From Clostridium sp. AWRP (lineage in GTDB: Bacteria > Bacillota > Clostridia > Clostridiales > Clostridiaceae), in NCBI RefSeq assembly GCF_004006395.2, contig NZ_CP029758.2:4464001-4528000 (forward strand): a stretch of DNA of 64,000 bases. The letters are read 5' to 3'. Shown here in pieces: positions 1-8,342 of the stretch. Below the pieces are notes generated by a model. That model saw nothing but the letters and a program-made list of their open reading frames with translations. It was not told the origin of the DNA and ran no database searches. Made by a program: the position numbers and the translations under genes. Each line of letters begins with the position of its first letter. Positions within the stretch are counted from its first letter, which is position 1.

Positions 1-1
1 T

Positions 2-637
2 AGTGAAATTTTTCTAGAACAACAAGATAGAAATGCTCACAACATAAATTTAGTTACTCCAACCCATTATATTCCACAAATAATTGAAGCCCTAGATATA
101 GCTAAATCAAAAGGTCTTCAGCTGCCAGTATTATTCAATACTAACAGCTATATAAATGCAGCTACTTTAAAAGACCTGAAAGGATATATAGATGTGTATC
201 TTCCTGATTTAAAATATTTTAATAACAAATATGCCGTTAAGTATTCTCATGCCCCCAACTACTTTAGTTATGCTTCAAAAGCCATAGAAGAAATGTTTAA
301 TCAGGTAGGCACTATAAAATTTGATAAAAACGAAATGGTGACAAAAGGAGTTATAATACGACACCTCATGCTGCCCGGTTTATTATTTGACTCAAAAAAA
401 ATAATAGATTATATATACAGTACCTTTGGAGATTCAGTCTACATAAGCATAATGAATCAATATACACCTATGTATAATTCTTATAAGTTTCCTGAAATAA
501 ATAGGCCTTTAAATCCAAAGCACTATGATTCATTTATAAATTATTGTCTATCTCTAGGGATAAAAAATGCATTTATTCAAGAGAGTACAAGTTCTTCTAA
601 AAGTTTTGTACCTGACTTCAACTTAGAAGGAATTTAA
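2..637 (+). CDS. PflX-like radical SAM protein, 3' portion (5' end outside window)
   Basis: The reading frame is open from the first bases of the window, so this is the C-terminal 211 residues of a longer protein; the GTG at 194 is an internal valine, not a start. The segment reads LVTPTHYIPQI, then LPVLFNTNSY and VYLPDLKYF, followed by IIRHLMLPG and SIMNQYTPM. These match the COG1313 (PflX) family, radical SAM proteins related to pyruvate formate-lyase activating enzymes. The CxxxCxxC cluster motif expected in the N-terminal part lies upstream of the window and cannot be checked. Family function is not established; the substrate is unknown. The gene is convergent with the XRE gene and shares an inverted repeat after the stop. 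Confidence 0.85.
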   Translation, partial: SEIFLEQQDRNAHNINLVTPTHYIPQIIEALDIAKSKGLQLPVLFNTNSYINAATLKDLKGYIDVYLPDLKYFNNKYAVKYSHAPNYFSYASKAIEEMFNQVGTIKFDKNEMVTKGVIIRHLMLPGLLFDSKKIIDYIYSTFGDSVYISIMNQYTPMYNSYKFPEINRPLNPKHYDSFINYCLSLGIKNAFIQESTSSSKSFVPDFNLEGI

Positions 638-642
638 ATTAA

Positions 643-685
643 AAATTGGCTAGAATAGAATCCCTGTTCCTATCCCAGCCAATTT
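643..685 (-). terminator. Terminator hairpin between convergent genes
   Basis: AAATTGGCT (643-651) pairs exactly with AGCCAATTT (677-685), and ATAG/CTAT can extend the stem. On the minus strand it is followed by TTTTTAATTT, so it best serves the XRE-family gene; it could also stop the plus-strand radical SAM transcript. Confidence 0.65.
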
Positions 686-740
686 GACCACATTTTGTAT
701 TTGCCTAGTTGTGTCCTAAATGTTCATCTTTAATTTCAAA

Positions 741-1409
741 TTAAAGTTTTATTTCAAGCCTATCCAATTTAGCAATTATCTTTAAACTTTTAATCTCAAT
801 AGTTTCTGTCCTTATACCACTTCTACTACTAATAAGAAGCACCTTATTACTATCCAGCTTCTTTATCTGTCTTAATTTTCTTTCTCCACTATACTCTACT
901 AGATATATGGAGTTGTTATAAATTTCTCCTGTACTATGTACAAAAACTAAATCTCCCCTTTGTATTCTAAATCCTTCCATATCGTCACTCTCTACTTGCA
1001 AATACATAACTTTATCCTGAGCATATCCTTCTATTTTATTGTCAATCAACGGAAGCTGTCTAAATCCTATTACTGTTCTCATATCATATTTATAAATGGG
1101 TACCTTTTTTAAAACAGATCCAAAAGCTTCACTCCAAACGTCTTGTACTTTCTCCTTCTTAGCTATTGGAGAAAATTTGGGAGTTTTATCTTCTTTATAT
1201 ACTTCCTCTTCAAAAGACATAGTTATATCATTTATACTTTTACCTAATATTTTTGAAAGTTTATCAATTATGTTTTGATTTACTATTCTCTTTCCAGATT
1301 CCGCTTCATTTATAAATCCCTCTGAAACTCCTAGCTTTTTAGCCAGCTGTTTCTGACTAATACCCAATTCAGTTCTTGCTAATTTTATTTTTTGTCCTAC
1401 TCTATTCAT
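741..1409 (-). CDS. XRE-family regulator with S24/LexA-like C-terminal domain
   Basis: 222 aa. Residues 4-62 form an XRE/Cro helix-turn-helix (ISQKQLAKKLGVSEGFINE). Residues 130-220 resemble the LexA/CI S24 peptidase fold (QVESDDMEGFRIQRGDLVFV then RKLRQIKKL). In S24 peptidases the nucleophile is the Ser of a G-D-S-M motif; here it reads S-D-D-M, so the serine is replaced by Asp and autocleavage is unlikely. A Lys is still present in the region where the general base lies. The ATG at 1409 follows AGGAGGAG. It is monocistronic and upstream of nothing obvious. It probably acts as a DNA-binding regulator or sensor without cleavage; the targets are unknown. Confidence 0.75.
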   Translation of the reverse strand: MNRVGQKIKLARTELGISQKQLAKKLGVSEGFINEAESGKRIVNQNIIDKLSKILGKSINDITMSFEEEVYKEDKTPKFSPIAKKEKVQDVWSEAFGSVLKKVPIYKYDMRTVIGFRQLPLIDNKIEGYAQDKVMYLQVESDDMEGFRIQRGDLVFVHSTGEIYNNSIYLVEYSGERKLRQIKKLDSNKVLLISSRSGIRTETIEIKSLKIIAKLDRLEIKL

Positions 1410-1521
1410 TTTCTCCTCCTAATTTAATAGATAATGATAATTTTTCTCCTAACGTCAGAAAATATTAAAATTATAGATTTCCTAATGCAAGAAGAAATTC
1501 ATTATTTGAACTTTAACCTTT

Positions 1522-2307
1522 CTATATACTTTCCTCTTTTAAAAGTTTATAACTCAATTGTATTATAAATTCACTGTCCATAGAATTAAATATTGTCACT
1601 TTTCCTACTTTATTCTTGTTGTTTTTTATATGGTATTTAACAAGCTGTCTTTTAAGTTGCTCTACGGTACCCTTGCTTCCATCTATTATAGGGATGTCCT
1701 CATTTAAAATTTTACGTATGCTTTTCTTTATAAACGGGTAATGAGTACATCCTAATACCACTGCTGCAATTCCTTCATCTTTTAGTGAATTTAGCTTTTC
1801 TTTTAAATAGCCTTCTACTTCCTCTCCTTCTGTCTTACCCTGTTCAATAAGTTCTACTAAACCAGGACATGGAAGTGGTTGTATCGATGATCTACTCTCA
1901 TACTTTTTCATGAGATTACTAAACTTTCTTTCTGAAAGGGTCATCGTAGTTGCCATTATTACTATCTTACCTTTTCTATTAAATTCTACTGCCGGTTTTA
2001 AAGCTGGTTCTATGCCTATTATAGGCATAGATTTGCTATATTTTTTTCTCAAATCTATTATTGCTGCACTAGTTGCAGTATTACAAGCCACAACCAACGC
2101 CTTTATATTCTTTGTTAATAGAAGTTCTACTGCATTAAAAGTAAGTCTTTTTACCTCTTCTGCAGTTTTTACCCCATAAGGAGCCATTTTAGAATCTCCA
2201 AAATACACAAAATCTTCATTTGATAAGATTTTAACTGCTTCTTTCAAAACACTTATTCCACCTATTCCAGAATCAAAAAAACCAATAGGTCTATCTTCTA
2301 AATCCAC
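1522..2307 (-). CDS. murI: Glutamate racemase MurI
   Basis: 261 aa, normal family length. The cofactor-independent racemase makes D-glutamate for peptidoglycan. N-terminal PIGFFDSGIGG binds substrate; the two catalytic cysteines lie in CNTATSAA (about residue 74) and GCTHYP (about residue 186), both intact. The start is GTG at 2307 with GAGGTGATA just upstream. It is separated by 112 bp from the XRE gene and divergent from glnA. Another cell-wall gene, murA, lies 3.5 kb away but is not in the same operon. Confidence 0.95.
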   Translation of the reverse strand: MDLEDRPIGFFDSGIGGISVLKEAVKILSNEDFVYFGDSKMAPYGVKTAEEVKRLTFNAVELLLTKNIKALVVACNTATSAAIIDLRKKYSKSMPIIGIEPALKPAVEFNRKGKIVIMATTMTLSERKFSNLMKKYESRSSIQPLPCPGLVELIEQGKTEGEEVEGYLKEKLNSLKDEGIAAVVLGCTHYPFIKKSIRKILNEDIPIIDGSKGTVEQLKRQLVKYHIKNNKNKVGKVTIFNSMDSEFIIQLSYKLLKEESI

Positions 2308-2502
2308 TCTATCACCTCATTATTCTAATCAAAAAACTTTCTATGTTCATTATATATTATACATTTAAACTATACAAAAAAAATCTAAAAAACTAAATTA
2401 TGAGTATAATTAATCGTTTAAATCTACAACATAAGTATGTTATAAATTTCTTGCTTTCTTATTAATATTGCAATTACAATTATAAATTCCTTCAAAATTC
2501 TA

Positions 2503-2531
2503 TTGACATATATCAATATTAATTATAAAAT
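2503..2531 (+). promoter_or_regulatory. Sigma-A promoter of glnA
   Basis: TTGACA (2503-2508), a 17-bp spacer, then TAAAAT (2526-2531). It leaves an approximately 110-nt leader before the glnA ATG. Confidence 0.6.
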
Positions 2532-2596
2532 CATAGATATATAAAATTGAGTTATTAAAATAACGAAAGTAGCAATTTATTAGGTGTAAAAATATT

Positions 2597-2620
2597 AGAG
2601 TATTAAAAATTAGATACTCT
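2597..2620 (+). promoter_or_regulatory. Hairpin in the glnA leader
   Basis: AGAGTAT/ATACTCT closes a 10-nt loop, followed by a weak T-rich stretch and then the glnA Shine-Dalgarno. A smaller palindrome GTTATT-AA-AATAAC lies at 2551-2564. Clostridial nitrogen genes can be controlled by ANTAR antiterminators, but the hexaloops seen here do not fit the AxxGxx rule, so attenuation is only a possibility. Confidence 0.35.
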
Positions 2621-2648
2621 TCTAATTATTTATAGGAGGAATGGAATT

Positions 2649-4547
2649 ATGTTAAAAGATCTAGTGTATGTAGTGCCTAAAGAAACGCACTCAGAGGAAA
2701 ATTTAAAGAAAATGCTAACTGCACATTCAGAAATAAAATTTGTGTCCCTTATAGGTATAGATCTTTCTGGTAACAACACTGATGAGAAAATCCCTATTGA
2801 GGTATTTTTAAAAGATATAAATGGCTTTTTAAATGGGGCAATTCAAACTGATGGTTCATCTGTAGTTCTTCCAGGGATAGCAACTCTAAACAACGCAAAA
2901 GTAGATATGTTGCCTGATCTTGATGTAAATTGGTATATAGAATACAATGAAGAAAATGTTGACCTTGAAACAAATAAGCCTGTTGGGACACTGAGAATTC
3001 CTTGTTTCCTATATCATGAAAACAAAGCAGTAGATTCTAGATACGCACTAAAAAATTGTGTAGAACATTTCAAATCAAATCTCTTAGACTTATTTAAGAA
3101 ATACCCAAGTACCATATCATCTTTCGGAATAAAATACGAGGATATAGATGATGTAATTGCTACTTGTGCTACAGAACTAGAATTTTGGGTAATGACACCT
3201 AACGATAAAGCACACACTGAAGAATTATTCACATCTCAGGAACTTCAAGAACAATATTGGACTAGAACAAAAGGTATAGTAAAAACAGCCTTAGAGAAAA
3301 CTCTATTAAATATGAACTTATACGGTTTAAAGCCTGAAATGGGACATAAAGAAGTAGGCGGTGTAAAAGCTAAAGTAGATAAATCAGGAAGTTTCAATCA
3401 TGTAATGGAACAATTAGAAATAGACTGGAAATACTGTACTGCTGTTCAAGCAGCAGATAATGAATTACTTGTAAAGAATATAGTTGAAGAAACTTTTAGA
3501 AGCAATGGATTAGATGTTACTTTTCTTGCTAAACCTATTGAGGGAGTAGCCGGAAGCGGTGAACATACCCATATAGGAATAGCATTAAAGCTTAAAAATG
3601 GCAAAGTTATAAATCTATTTTCTTCTACTAAAGAACACTTCTTAAGTATTTTTGGATATGCTTCTGTAATGGGAATACTTAAAAACTACGAAGTTATAAA
3701 TCCTTTTGTTTCTAACACTACTGATTCCCTCAGAAGATTAAAACCTGGATTTGAAGCACCTATATGCATAGTAACTTCCCTAGGTCACTCTGCAGAAATT
3801 CCTTCAAGAAACAGAACTGTACTTATAGGAGTTATAAGAGATTCTGCAAATCCTTTAGCTACAAGATTTGAATTAAGAGCTCCAAATCCTCATACAAACA
3901 CCTATTTAGCTGTAACTACATTATATTTAGCTATGATGGACGGAATAAAATATGCAGTTACAAATGGAAAAACAGAAGATGACTTATTAGCAGAACTTTC
4001 CAAAAAAGCTGAAGATGATGCAGATTATTTGGAAAAAGGAAGAGCATACAGAAGTGAGGAAAATGTATTTGAATCCTTTACTGATGAAGAAAGAGTAAGA
4101 TTATTTGGTACAGCCCCTGCAACTGTATATGAAAATCTCAGTGCTCTTGATAAATACCCAGAGAAAAAAGCTGTCCTAACTGCAGAAGGTGTATTAGACG
4201 AGAATTTAATAAACAGCTTTAGATTAGGGGCTACAACTAGATGGCTAATAGAACTAAATCATAGAATATTAAATGATTACTCCAATGAAATAAGAGATTG
4301 TAAAATGTTACATTCTATAGATAAAGCTTTAGATCTAGATGTAGCTAATTGGCAAAAAATAAATGATTTAAGATATTACTTGATGAAAGATTCATATTCT
4401 AATAAAAGCTTGTTTACTAGAATAAAACTTGCATCAGAAGCTGGAGATTACGAAGAAGTATCTAACCTTCAAATAGAAGCTGAAGAAAAAATTAGTGAAC
4501 TCAAAGATTTATACTCAAGTTATAAGAAAAATTTATTAGATATTTAA
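2649..4547 (+). CDS. glnA: Glutamine synthetase, long clostridial type
   Basis: 632 aa, longer than GSI (about 450). It catalyses ATP-dependent formation of glutamine from glutamate and ammonia. Catalytic-core motifs are visible: ATELEFWVMT (metal-binding Glu region), GSGEHTHIGIAL (equivalent to GSGMHVH), LRRLKPGFEAP, SRNRTVLIG and ELRAPNPHTNTYLA. The C-terminal approximately 150 residues after the core are helical and charged, as in the long bacterial glutamine synthetases. Its ATG has AGGAGG 8 nt upstream. It is a single-gene transcript, bounded by its own promoter and a strong terminator. Whether it should be called type III I cannot decide without an alignment. Confidence 0.88.
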   Translation: MLKDLVYVVPKETHSEENLKKMLTAHSEIKFVSLIGIDLSGNNTDEKIPIEVFLKDINGFLNGAIQTDGSSVVLPGIATLNNAKVDMLPDLDVNWYIEYNEENVDLETNKPVGTLRIPCFLYHENKAVDSRYALKNCVEHFKSNLLDLFKKYPSTISSFGIKYEDIDDVIATCATELEFWVMTPNDKAHTEELFTSQELQEQYWTRTKGIVKTALEKTLLNMNLYGLKPEMGHKEVGGVKAKVDKSGSFNHVMEQLEIDWKYCTAVQAADNELLVKNIVEETFRSNGLDVTFLAKPIEGVAGSGEHTHIGIALKLKNGKVINLFSSTKEHFLSIFGYASVMGILKNYEVINPFVSNTTDSLRRLKPGFEAPICIVTSLGHSAEIPSRNRTVLIGVIRDSANPLATRFELRAPNPHTNTYLAVTTLYLAMMDGIKYAVTNGKTEDDLLAELSKKAEDDADYLEKGRAYRSEENVFESFTDEERVRLFGTAPATVYENLSALDKYPEKKAVLTAEGVLDENLINSFRLGATTRWLIELNHRILNDYSNEIRDCKMLHSIDKALDLDVANWQKINDLRYYLMKDSYSNKSLFTRIKLASEAGDYEEVSNLQIEAEEKISELKDLYSSYKKNLLDI

Positions 4548-4550
4548 ATA

Positions 4551-4589
4551 TTAAGAAGGTAGTAAACTTAAAGTTTACTACCTTCTTAA
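4551..4589. terminator. Bidirectional terminator, glnA / 2H phosphoesterase
   Basis: A perfect 19-bp inverted repeat (TTAAGAAGGTAGTAAACTT and its complement) lies between two convergent genes, starting 3 bp after the glnA stop and 10 bp from the opposing stop codon. Confidence 0.85.
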
Positions 4590-4599
4590 TCAAATTATA

Positions 4600-5148
4600 T
4601 TAAAAATCCCTTAAAGGAAAATTTCTTATAAGTGCTTCCTTTCTATTGTTTATAGGTTTCCAAAGTGCTATTCTATCTATTCGAGCCATTTTATAAATTT
4701 CATCTTTTTTACCATTATTACAAGCTGAAACGTACTCCTTGGATGTCAATTCCTTAATGGAGTAATTCGTATTTGCAAGTACAGTATGTAAGCCCCCATT
4801 GTTCCCATTATCTCTAACATCAAACTTATAAAGTTTTAAAGTTTCATTTATCTGTCTTGCAAGCCTTATTACATATCCTTTATTTTCTACCTTTAAATTA
4901 ACAGACTTACAAGATTGATTAAAACAAATAGATTCATTCACTTTTACTTTAAACTTCTTATAAGGTTTTAATATATCAGAAACAATCTTAGTAAATTTCT
5001 CTATATCTGGATTTTCCACAGCTCCAAGAGTTATATGTAAAGGCGGTATATTTTTATACAATCTATACTTTCTACATATATTTCTCTGTATATGCTCAAT
5101 ATAAGAATAGGAATCTTTATCAAACAAAGCTACTAAATAATATTTCAT
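4600..5148 (-). CDS. 2H phosphoesterase (2'-5' RNA ligase-like) protein
   Basis: 182 aa. Two H-x-T/V motifs about 90 residues apart, PLHITLGA (about residue 36) and GGLHTVLANT (about residue 118), are the signature of the LigT/2H phosphoesterase superfamily, which acts on 2',3'-cyclic or 2'-5' phosphodiesters. N-terminal KYYLVALFD is the usual first strand. The ATG at 5148 lacks a strong Shine-Dalgarno (GATTGAG only). The gene is monocistronic. The natural substrate is unknown. Confidence 0.65.
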   Translation of the reverse strand: MKYYLVALFDKDSYSYIEHIQRNICRKYRLYKNIPPLHITLGAVENPDIEKFTKIVSDILKPYKKFKVKVNESICFNQSCKSVNLKVENKGYVIRLARQINETLKLYKFDVRDNGNNGGLHTVLANTNYSIKELTSKEYVSACNNGKKDEIYKMARIDRIALWKPINNRKEALIRNFPLRDF

Positions 5149-5324
5149 TATTTTCTCAATCCCCCAAATTAATTTTACAAAAATGTATAGTATGTAACTA
5201 ACATTATATCACATAATTATAATTCTTATAGCATCAAAAATTACCAGTAATTATAAGTATATAAACTACGTCTAAGTGTAAAAATACTAATGTTATCAAA
5301 TTTACAAAAAGAAAGAGGTGACAT

Positions 5325-5359
5325 CCTGCTTTAAAATATATTTATCTTTTAAAAGCAGG
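5325..5359 (+). promoter_or_regulatory. Hairpin between ribosome-binding site and start of the DUF1540 gene
   Basis: CCTGCTTT (5325-5332) pairs with AAAGCAGG (5352-5359), extended by AAAA/TTTT with one bulge. A good Shine-Dalgarno (AAGAGGTG, 5313-5320) lies just before the hairpin and the ATG (5366) just after it. Folding would bring them to a normal distance. Confidence 0.5.
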
Positions 5360-5365
5360 TATATT

Positions 5366-5533
5366 ATGAATAATACTGAAAATAATAGTATTGGATGTAT
5401 AGTAAACGAATGCAGATTTCATGCAAAGAATACAAATTATTGCACTCTCAACAAAATACAAGTTACAAAGCATGAATCTATGGCTAAAGACGTACAATGT
5501 ACTGACTGTGGTAGTTTTATGAAACAAGAATAA
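5366..5533 (+). CDS. Small cysteine-rich DUF1540 protein
   Basis: 55 aa. The pattern I-x-C-x-V-x-x-C at the N-terminus, C-T-L in the middle and VQCTDCGSF at the end is that of DUF1540 proteins, small probably zinc-binding proteins common in Clostridia. An in-frame GTG at 5318 would add 16 residues encoded by the hairpin at 5325-5359. I prefer the ATG at 5366 because the family begins there and the upstream bases read as a structured leader. The function is unknown. Confidence 0.7.
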   Translation: MNNTENNSIGCIVNECRFHAKNTNYCTLNKIQVTKHESMAKDVQCTDCGSFMKQE

Positions 5534-5585
5534 TTATTCTCCACAGTATCTACCTGAAACAATAAAAACTTAAAACAATTACGCC

Positions 5586-5620
5586 AGCCCAGCTTTTAAA
5601 TTAAAGCTGGGCTTTAATTT
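5586..5620 (+). terminator. Rho-independent terminator after the DUF1540 gene
   Basis: AGCCCAGCTTT / AAAGCTGGGCT stem (5586-5613) followed by TTTAATTT. Confidence 0.85.
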
Positions 5621-5793
5621 AAAAAATAATTAATTTCATTTATATTATAATTTAAGAGTATCCTTCATATTTTCAAATTTTATGTTAAAATAACACAAAA
5701 TTATGATATAATAAATTTTGTGTAATATGAATTAAATTTGAGATTTTCTAAACTTTATATAAATATAAATTTGTGATAAGGATGGATACGTGA

Positions 5794-7056
5794 ATGGATA
5801 AATTGGTAATTAATGGTGGAAGGCCTCTTTCCGGTTCTATAGAAATTAACGGTGCAAAGAACGCTGCTGTAGCAATATTACCGGCATCAATAATGGCCAG
5901 TAAAGGATTATGCTCAATTGATAATATACCTAATATAGAAGACGTCCACTGCATAGAAAGAATTCTTGAAAGTTTAGGCTGCGAAATAAAAACAGGTAAA
6001 AATTCAGTAGTAATTAATAGTACTACTATAAATAGTATAGATGCAAACACCGATGACGTACGAAAAATGAGAGCTTCTTATTATCTCATAGGCGCACTGC
6101 TGGGCAGATTTAAAAAAGCTAGGGTTGAACTACCAGGAGGATGCCCTATAGGGGTTAGACCTATAGACCAACATATAAAAGGATTTGAAGCTTTAGGTGC
6201 CCAAGTTAAAATTAAACACGGTTGCGTATTAGTAGAAGCTAAAAATTTGATTGGAACAAATATATTTTTTGACGTAGTAAGCGTAGGAGCCACTATAAAT
6301 GTAATGTTAGCTGCTGCTCTTGCAGAAGGCGTAACTACTTTAGAAAATGTGGCAAAAGAACCCCACGTGGTAGATGTAGCAAATTTCTTAAATAGCATGG
6401 GAGCAAATATAAAAGGTGCAGGCACTGATATAATAAGAATAGTAGGGGTTAAAGAACTAAAAGGTTGCTCCTATAGTGTTATACCAGATCAAATAGAGGC
6501 TGGTACATATATGATTGCAGCAGCAGCCTGCGGTGGAGAAGTAGTTATCCAAAATGTTATACCTAAGCACCTAGAGTCTATATCTGCAAAGCTTATAGAA
6601 ATGGGAGCTGAAGTAATAGAAGATGGCGATTCTGTTACTGTAAAATCAAGTGGAAAATTAAAGGGCGTAAATATAAAAACCCAACCTTACCCTGGATTTC
6701 CTACAGATGTACAACAACCTTTAAGTACTCTTCTAACCGTAGCAGAAGGAAGAAGCATTATAAATGAAAGTATATGGGAAAGTAGATTTAAACATGTAGA
6801 TGAGCTCAAAAAAATGGGTGCCAATATTAAAGTAGAAGGTAGAACTGCCATTATAGATGGCGTAAGTAAGCTCAGTGGAGCTATTGTAAAAGCAACAGAC
6901 TTAAGAGCTGGTGCTGCAATGGTTATAGCTGGCCTTATTGCCGAGGGCACTACGGAAGTTTTGAGTATTAAGCACATTGATAGAGGATACCCCAATATAG
7001 AAGATAAATTTAGAGCTTTAGGTGCCGATATAAAAAGAGTATCTTATTCTGAGTAA
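5794..7056 (+). CDS. murA: UDP-N-acetylglucosamine 1-carboxyvinyltransferase MurA
   Basis: 420 aa, full length. It transfers enolpyruvate from PEP to UDP-GlcNAc, the first committed cytoplasmic step of peptidoglycan synthesis. The N-terminal GSIEINGAKNAA contains the Lys-Asn substrate site, and PGGCPIGVRPIDQH carries the catalytic Cys that is alkylated by fosfomycin; it is present, not Asp. Later motifs FPTDVQQPL and DLRAGAAMVIAGL are typical. The ATG at 5794 follows AAGGATGG. Clostridia often carry two murA paralogues; which one this is cannot be told here. The next gene, walJ, follows by 30 bp and is probably co-transcribed. Confidence 0.95.
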   Translation: MDKLVINGGRPLSGSIEINGAKNAAVAILPASIMASKGLCSIDNIPNIEDVHCIERILESLGCEIKTGKNSVVINSTTINSIDANTDDVRKMRASYYLIGALLGRFKKARVELPGGCPIGVRPIDQHIKGFEALGAQVKIKHGCVLVEAKNLIGTNIFFDVVSVGATINVMLAAALAEGVTTLENVAKEPHVVDVANFLNSMGANIKGAGTDIIRIVGVKELKGCSYSVIPDQIEAGTYMIAAAACGGEVVIQNVIPKHLESISAKLIEMGAEVIEDGDSVTVKSSGKLKGVNIKTQPYPGFPTDVQQPLSTLLTVAEGRSIINESIWESRFKHVDELKKMGANIKVEGRTAIIDGVSKLSGAIVKATDLRAGAAMVIAGLIAEGTTEVLSIKHIDRGYPNIEDKFRALGADIKRVSYSE

Positions 7057-7086
7057 TATAAATATTATTTAATAGGGAGATTTATT

Positions 7087-7872
7087 ATGATTTTTTGTCC
7101 TTTATACAGCGGCAGCAGTGGAAATTCCATATTTATAGCATCTGATAATGCTAAAATTCTGATAGATGCAGGACTTTCTGGTAAAAGTATAGAAAATGCT
7201 CTTTTAAAAATTGGACATAAGCCAAATGACATAGACGCTATACTAGTTACACATGAACACAGTGACCATATTAAAGGTGTAGGTGTGTTATCTAGGAAAT
7301 ATGATATACCTATATATGCAAATACCCTTACCTGGAAAGCCATGTCAAAATCTATAGGCAAGATAAAAGAGCATAATATTAAAATAATTTATGACAATTA
7401 TATAAATATAAAAGACATGGACATAGTAAGTTATAGTATATCCCATGATGCTGCAGATCCTTATGGATATGCAGTTAACTGTAAAAACAAGAAAGCATGT
7501 GTAGCAACAGACTTAGGCTTTATATCAAATGACATCAAGGATATATTAAAAGATTCAGATTTAATTCTTTTAGAAAGTAACCATGATGTAGAAATGTTAA
7601 AGTTCGGACCTTATCCTTATGATTTAAAAAGGAGAATTCTAAGTAAAGTAGGTCATCTATCTAATGATGACTGTGGAATGGTCATCCCAGACATTTTAAA
7701 TGGAAAGTTCAAAAGAATTATTTTAGGACATTTAAGTAAAATAAATAATTATCCTGAATTGGCTTATGAAACTGTAACAAATAGTTTAAGAGAATGCGGC
7801 ATTAAATTAAATACTGATGTAAGCATATCCATGGCAAGACGTGATCAGCCCAGCAATTATATAAGATTTTAA
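7087..7872 (+). CDS. walJ: MBL-fold hydrolase WalJ/YycJ
   Basis: 261 aa. It is a metallo-beta-lactamase fold protein: SSGNSIFIASDNAKILIDAG at the N-terminus, metal-binding THEHSDHIKG (about residue 57), ATDLGFIS, LESNHDVEML and LGHLSKINNYPELA. The pattern matches WalJ/YycJ, a putative 5'-3' exonuclease-type protein linked in Firmicutes with the WalRK locus and coordination of division with replication. Here no walRK genes are nearby; it follows murA and precedes the CxxH/CxxC protein, a frequent neighbour in Firmicutes. Confidence 0.85.
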   Translation: MIFCPLYSGSSGNSIFIASDNAKILIDAGLSGKSIENALLKIGHKPNDIDAILVTHEHSDHIKGVGVLSRKYDIPIYANTLTWKAMSKSIGKIKEHNIKIIYDNYINIKDMDIVSYSISHDAADPYGYAVNCKNKKACVATDLGFISNDIKDILKDSDLILLESNHDVEMLKFGPYPYDLKRRILSKVGHLSNDDCGMVIPDILNGKFKRIILGHLSKINNYPELAYETVTNSLRECGIKLNTDVSISMARRDQPSNYIRF

Positions 7873-7935
7873 AAGTATGGGAAGATTTTATACAGTTAAT
7901 TTTGTCTTGTGAAAACCGTCAGGAGTGATATTAAA

Positions 7936-8097
7936 ATGGAAAGAGAAACTACATATTGCTGTGATCATCATGTTGACATAGCCTTTGATAACTTTTTGGT
8001 TGATAATGAAACTTTTCCCTATTTGGTGAATATAACAGGTCATAAGTGTACTTATTGCAACAAAGAAGCCACTTACGCCTTAAAATCAAGACCTTAA
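7936..8097 (+). CDS. CxxH/CxxC small zinc-binding-like protein
   Basis: 53 aa. The paired motifs CCDHH near the N-terminus and HKCTYCNKEATYAL near the C-terminus identify the CxxH/CxxC (BA_5709-type) family, small Firmicute proteins found beside walJ/yycJ. An in-frame GTG at 7909 gives nine extra residues, but AGGAGTG eight bases before the ATG at 7936 decides the start. The four Cys/His ligands suggest one zinc. Function is unknown. Probably the last gene of the murA-walJ operon. Confidence 0.75.
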   Translation: MERETTYCCDHHVDIAFDNFLVDNETFPYLVNITGHKCTYCNKEATYALKSRP

Positions 8098-8284
8098 AAA
8101 GGAATTGCAAAATATAATAATTTTTATTATAATACGTCAGTATAGGTTTTTTATTAAAAAGATTTTTAACTTAGACAAAATATTTAAAATAGAAGATAAG
8201 TACAGTAGGTTTTAGACAAAGGCTAACATTGTATTAATACTAAGTATTAATACTAATTGGTCCTTAAATTAAAACACCTATATG

Positions 8285-8340
8285 TTTATCTGTAGTTTGA
8301 AGGGAGGTACTGCTGTAAAAAATATATGCAGCAGGATAAA
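8285..8340 (+). promoter_or_regulatory. Folded leader of the SEC-C gene
   Basis: TTTATC (8285-8290) can pair with GATAAA (8335-8340), enclosing CTGCTG (8310-8315) / CAGCAG (8329-8334). The Shine-Dalgarno GGGAGG sits in the internal loop, and the ATG (8343) lies 2 nt past the outer stem. The inner hairpin separates ribosome-binding site and start, as in the DUF1540 leader. The rest of the 245-bp spacer (8098-8284) holds short AT-rich repeats but nothing I recognise. Confidence 0.4.
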
Positions 8341-8342
8341 GT

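Larger units (their letters stand above)
2308..2648. other. Divergent murI-glnA intergenic region
   Basis: About 340 bp without a gene. It is very AT-rich. It holds the glnA promoter at 2503-2531 and two small hairpins in the glnA leader (2551-2564 and 2597-2620). I see no riboswitch core and no convincing GlnR-type palindrome. Confidence 0.6.

Noticed and set aside
2551..2620. ANTAR antiterminator target upstream of glnA
   Set aside because: Neither hairpin has the paired hexaloops with A at 1 and G at 4.
5318..5365. Longer GTG start for the DUF1540 protein
   Set aside because: The extra residues are encoded by the leader hairpin and are not part of the family pattern.
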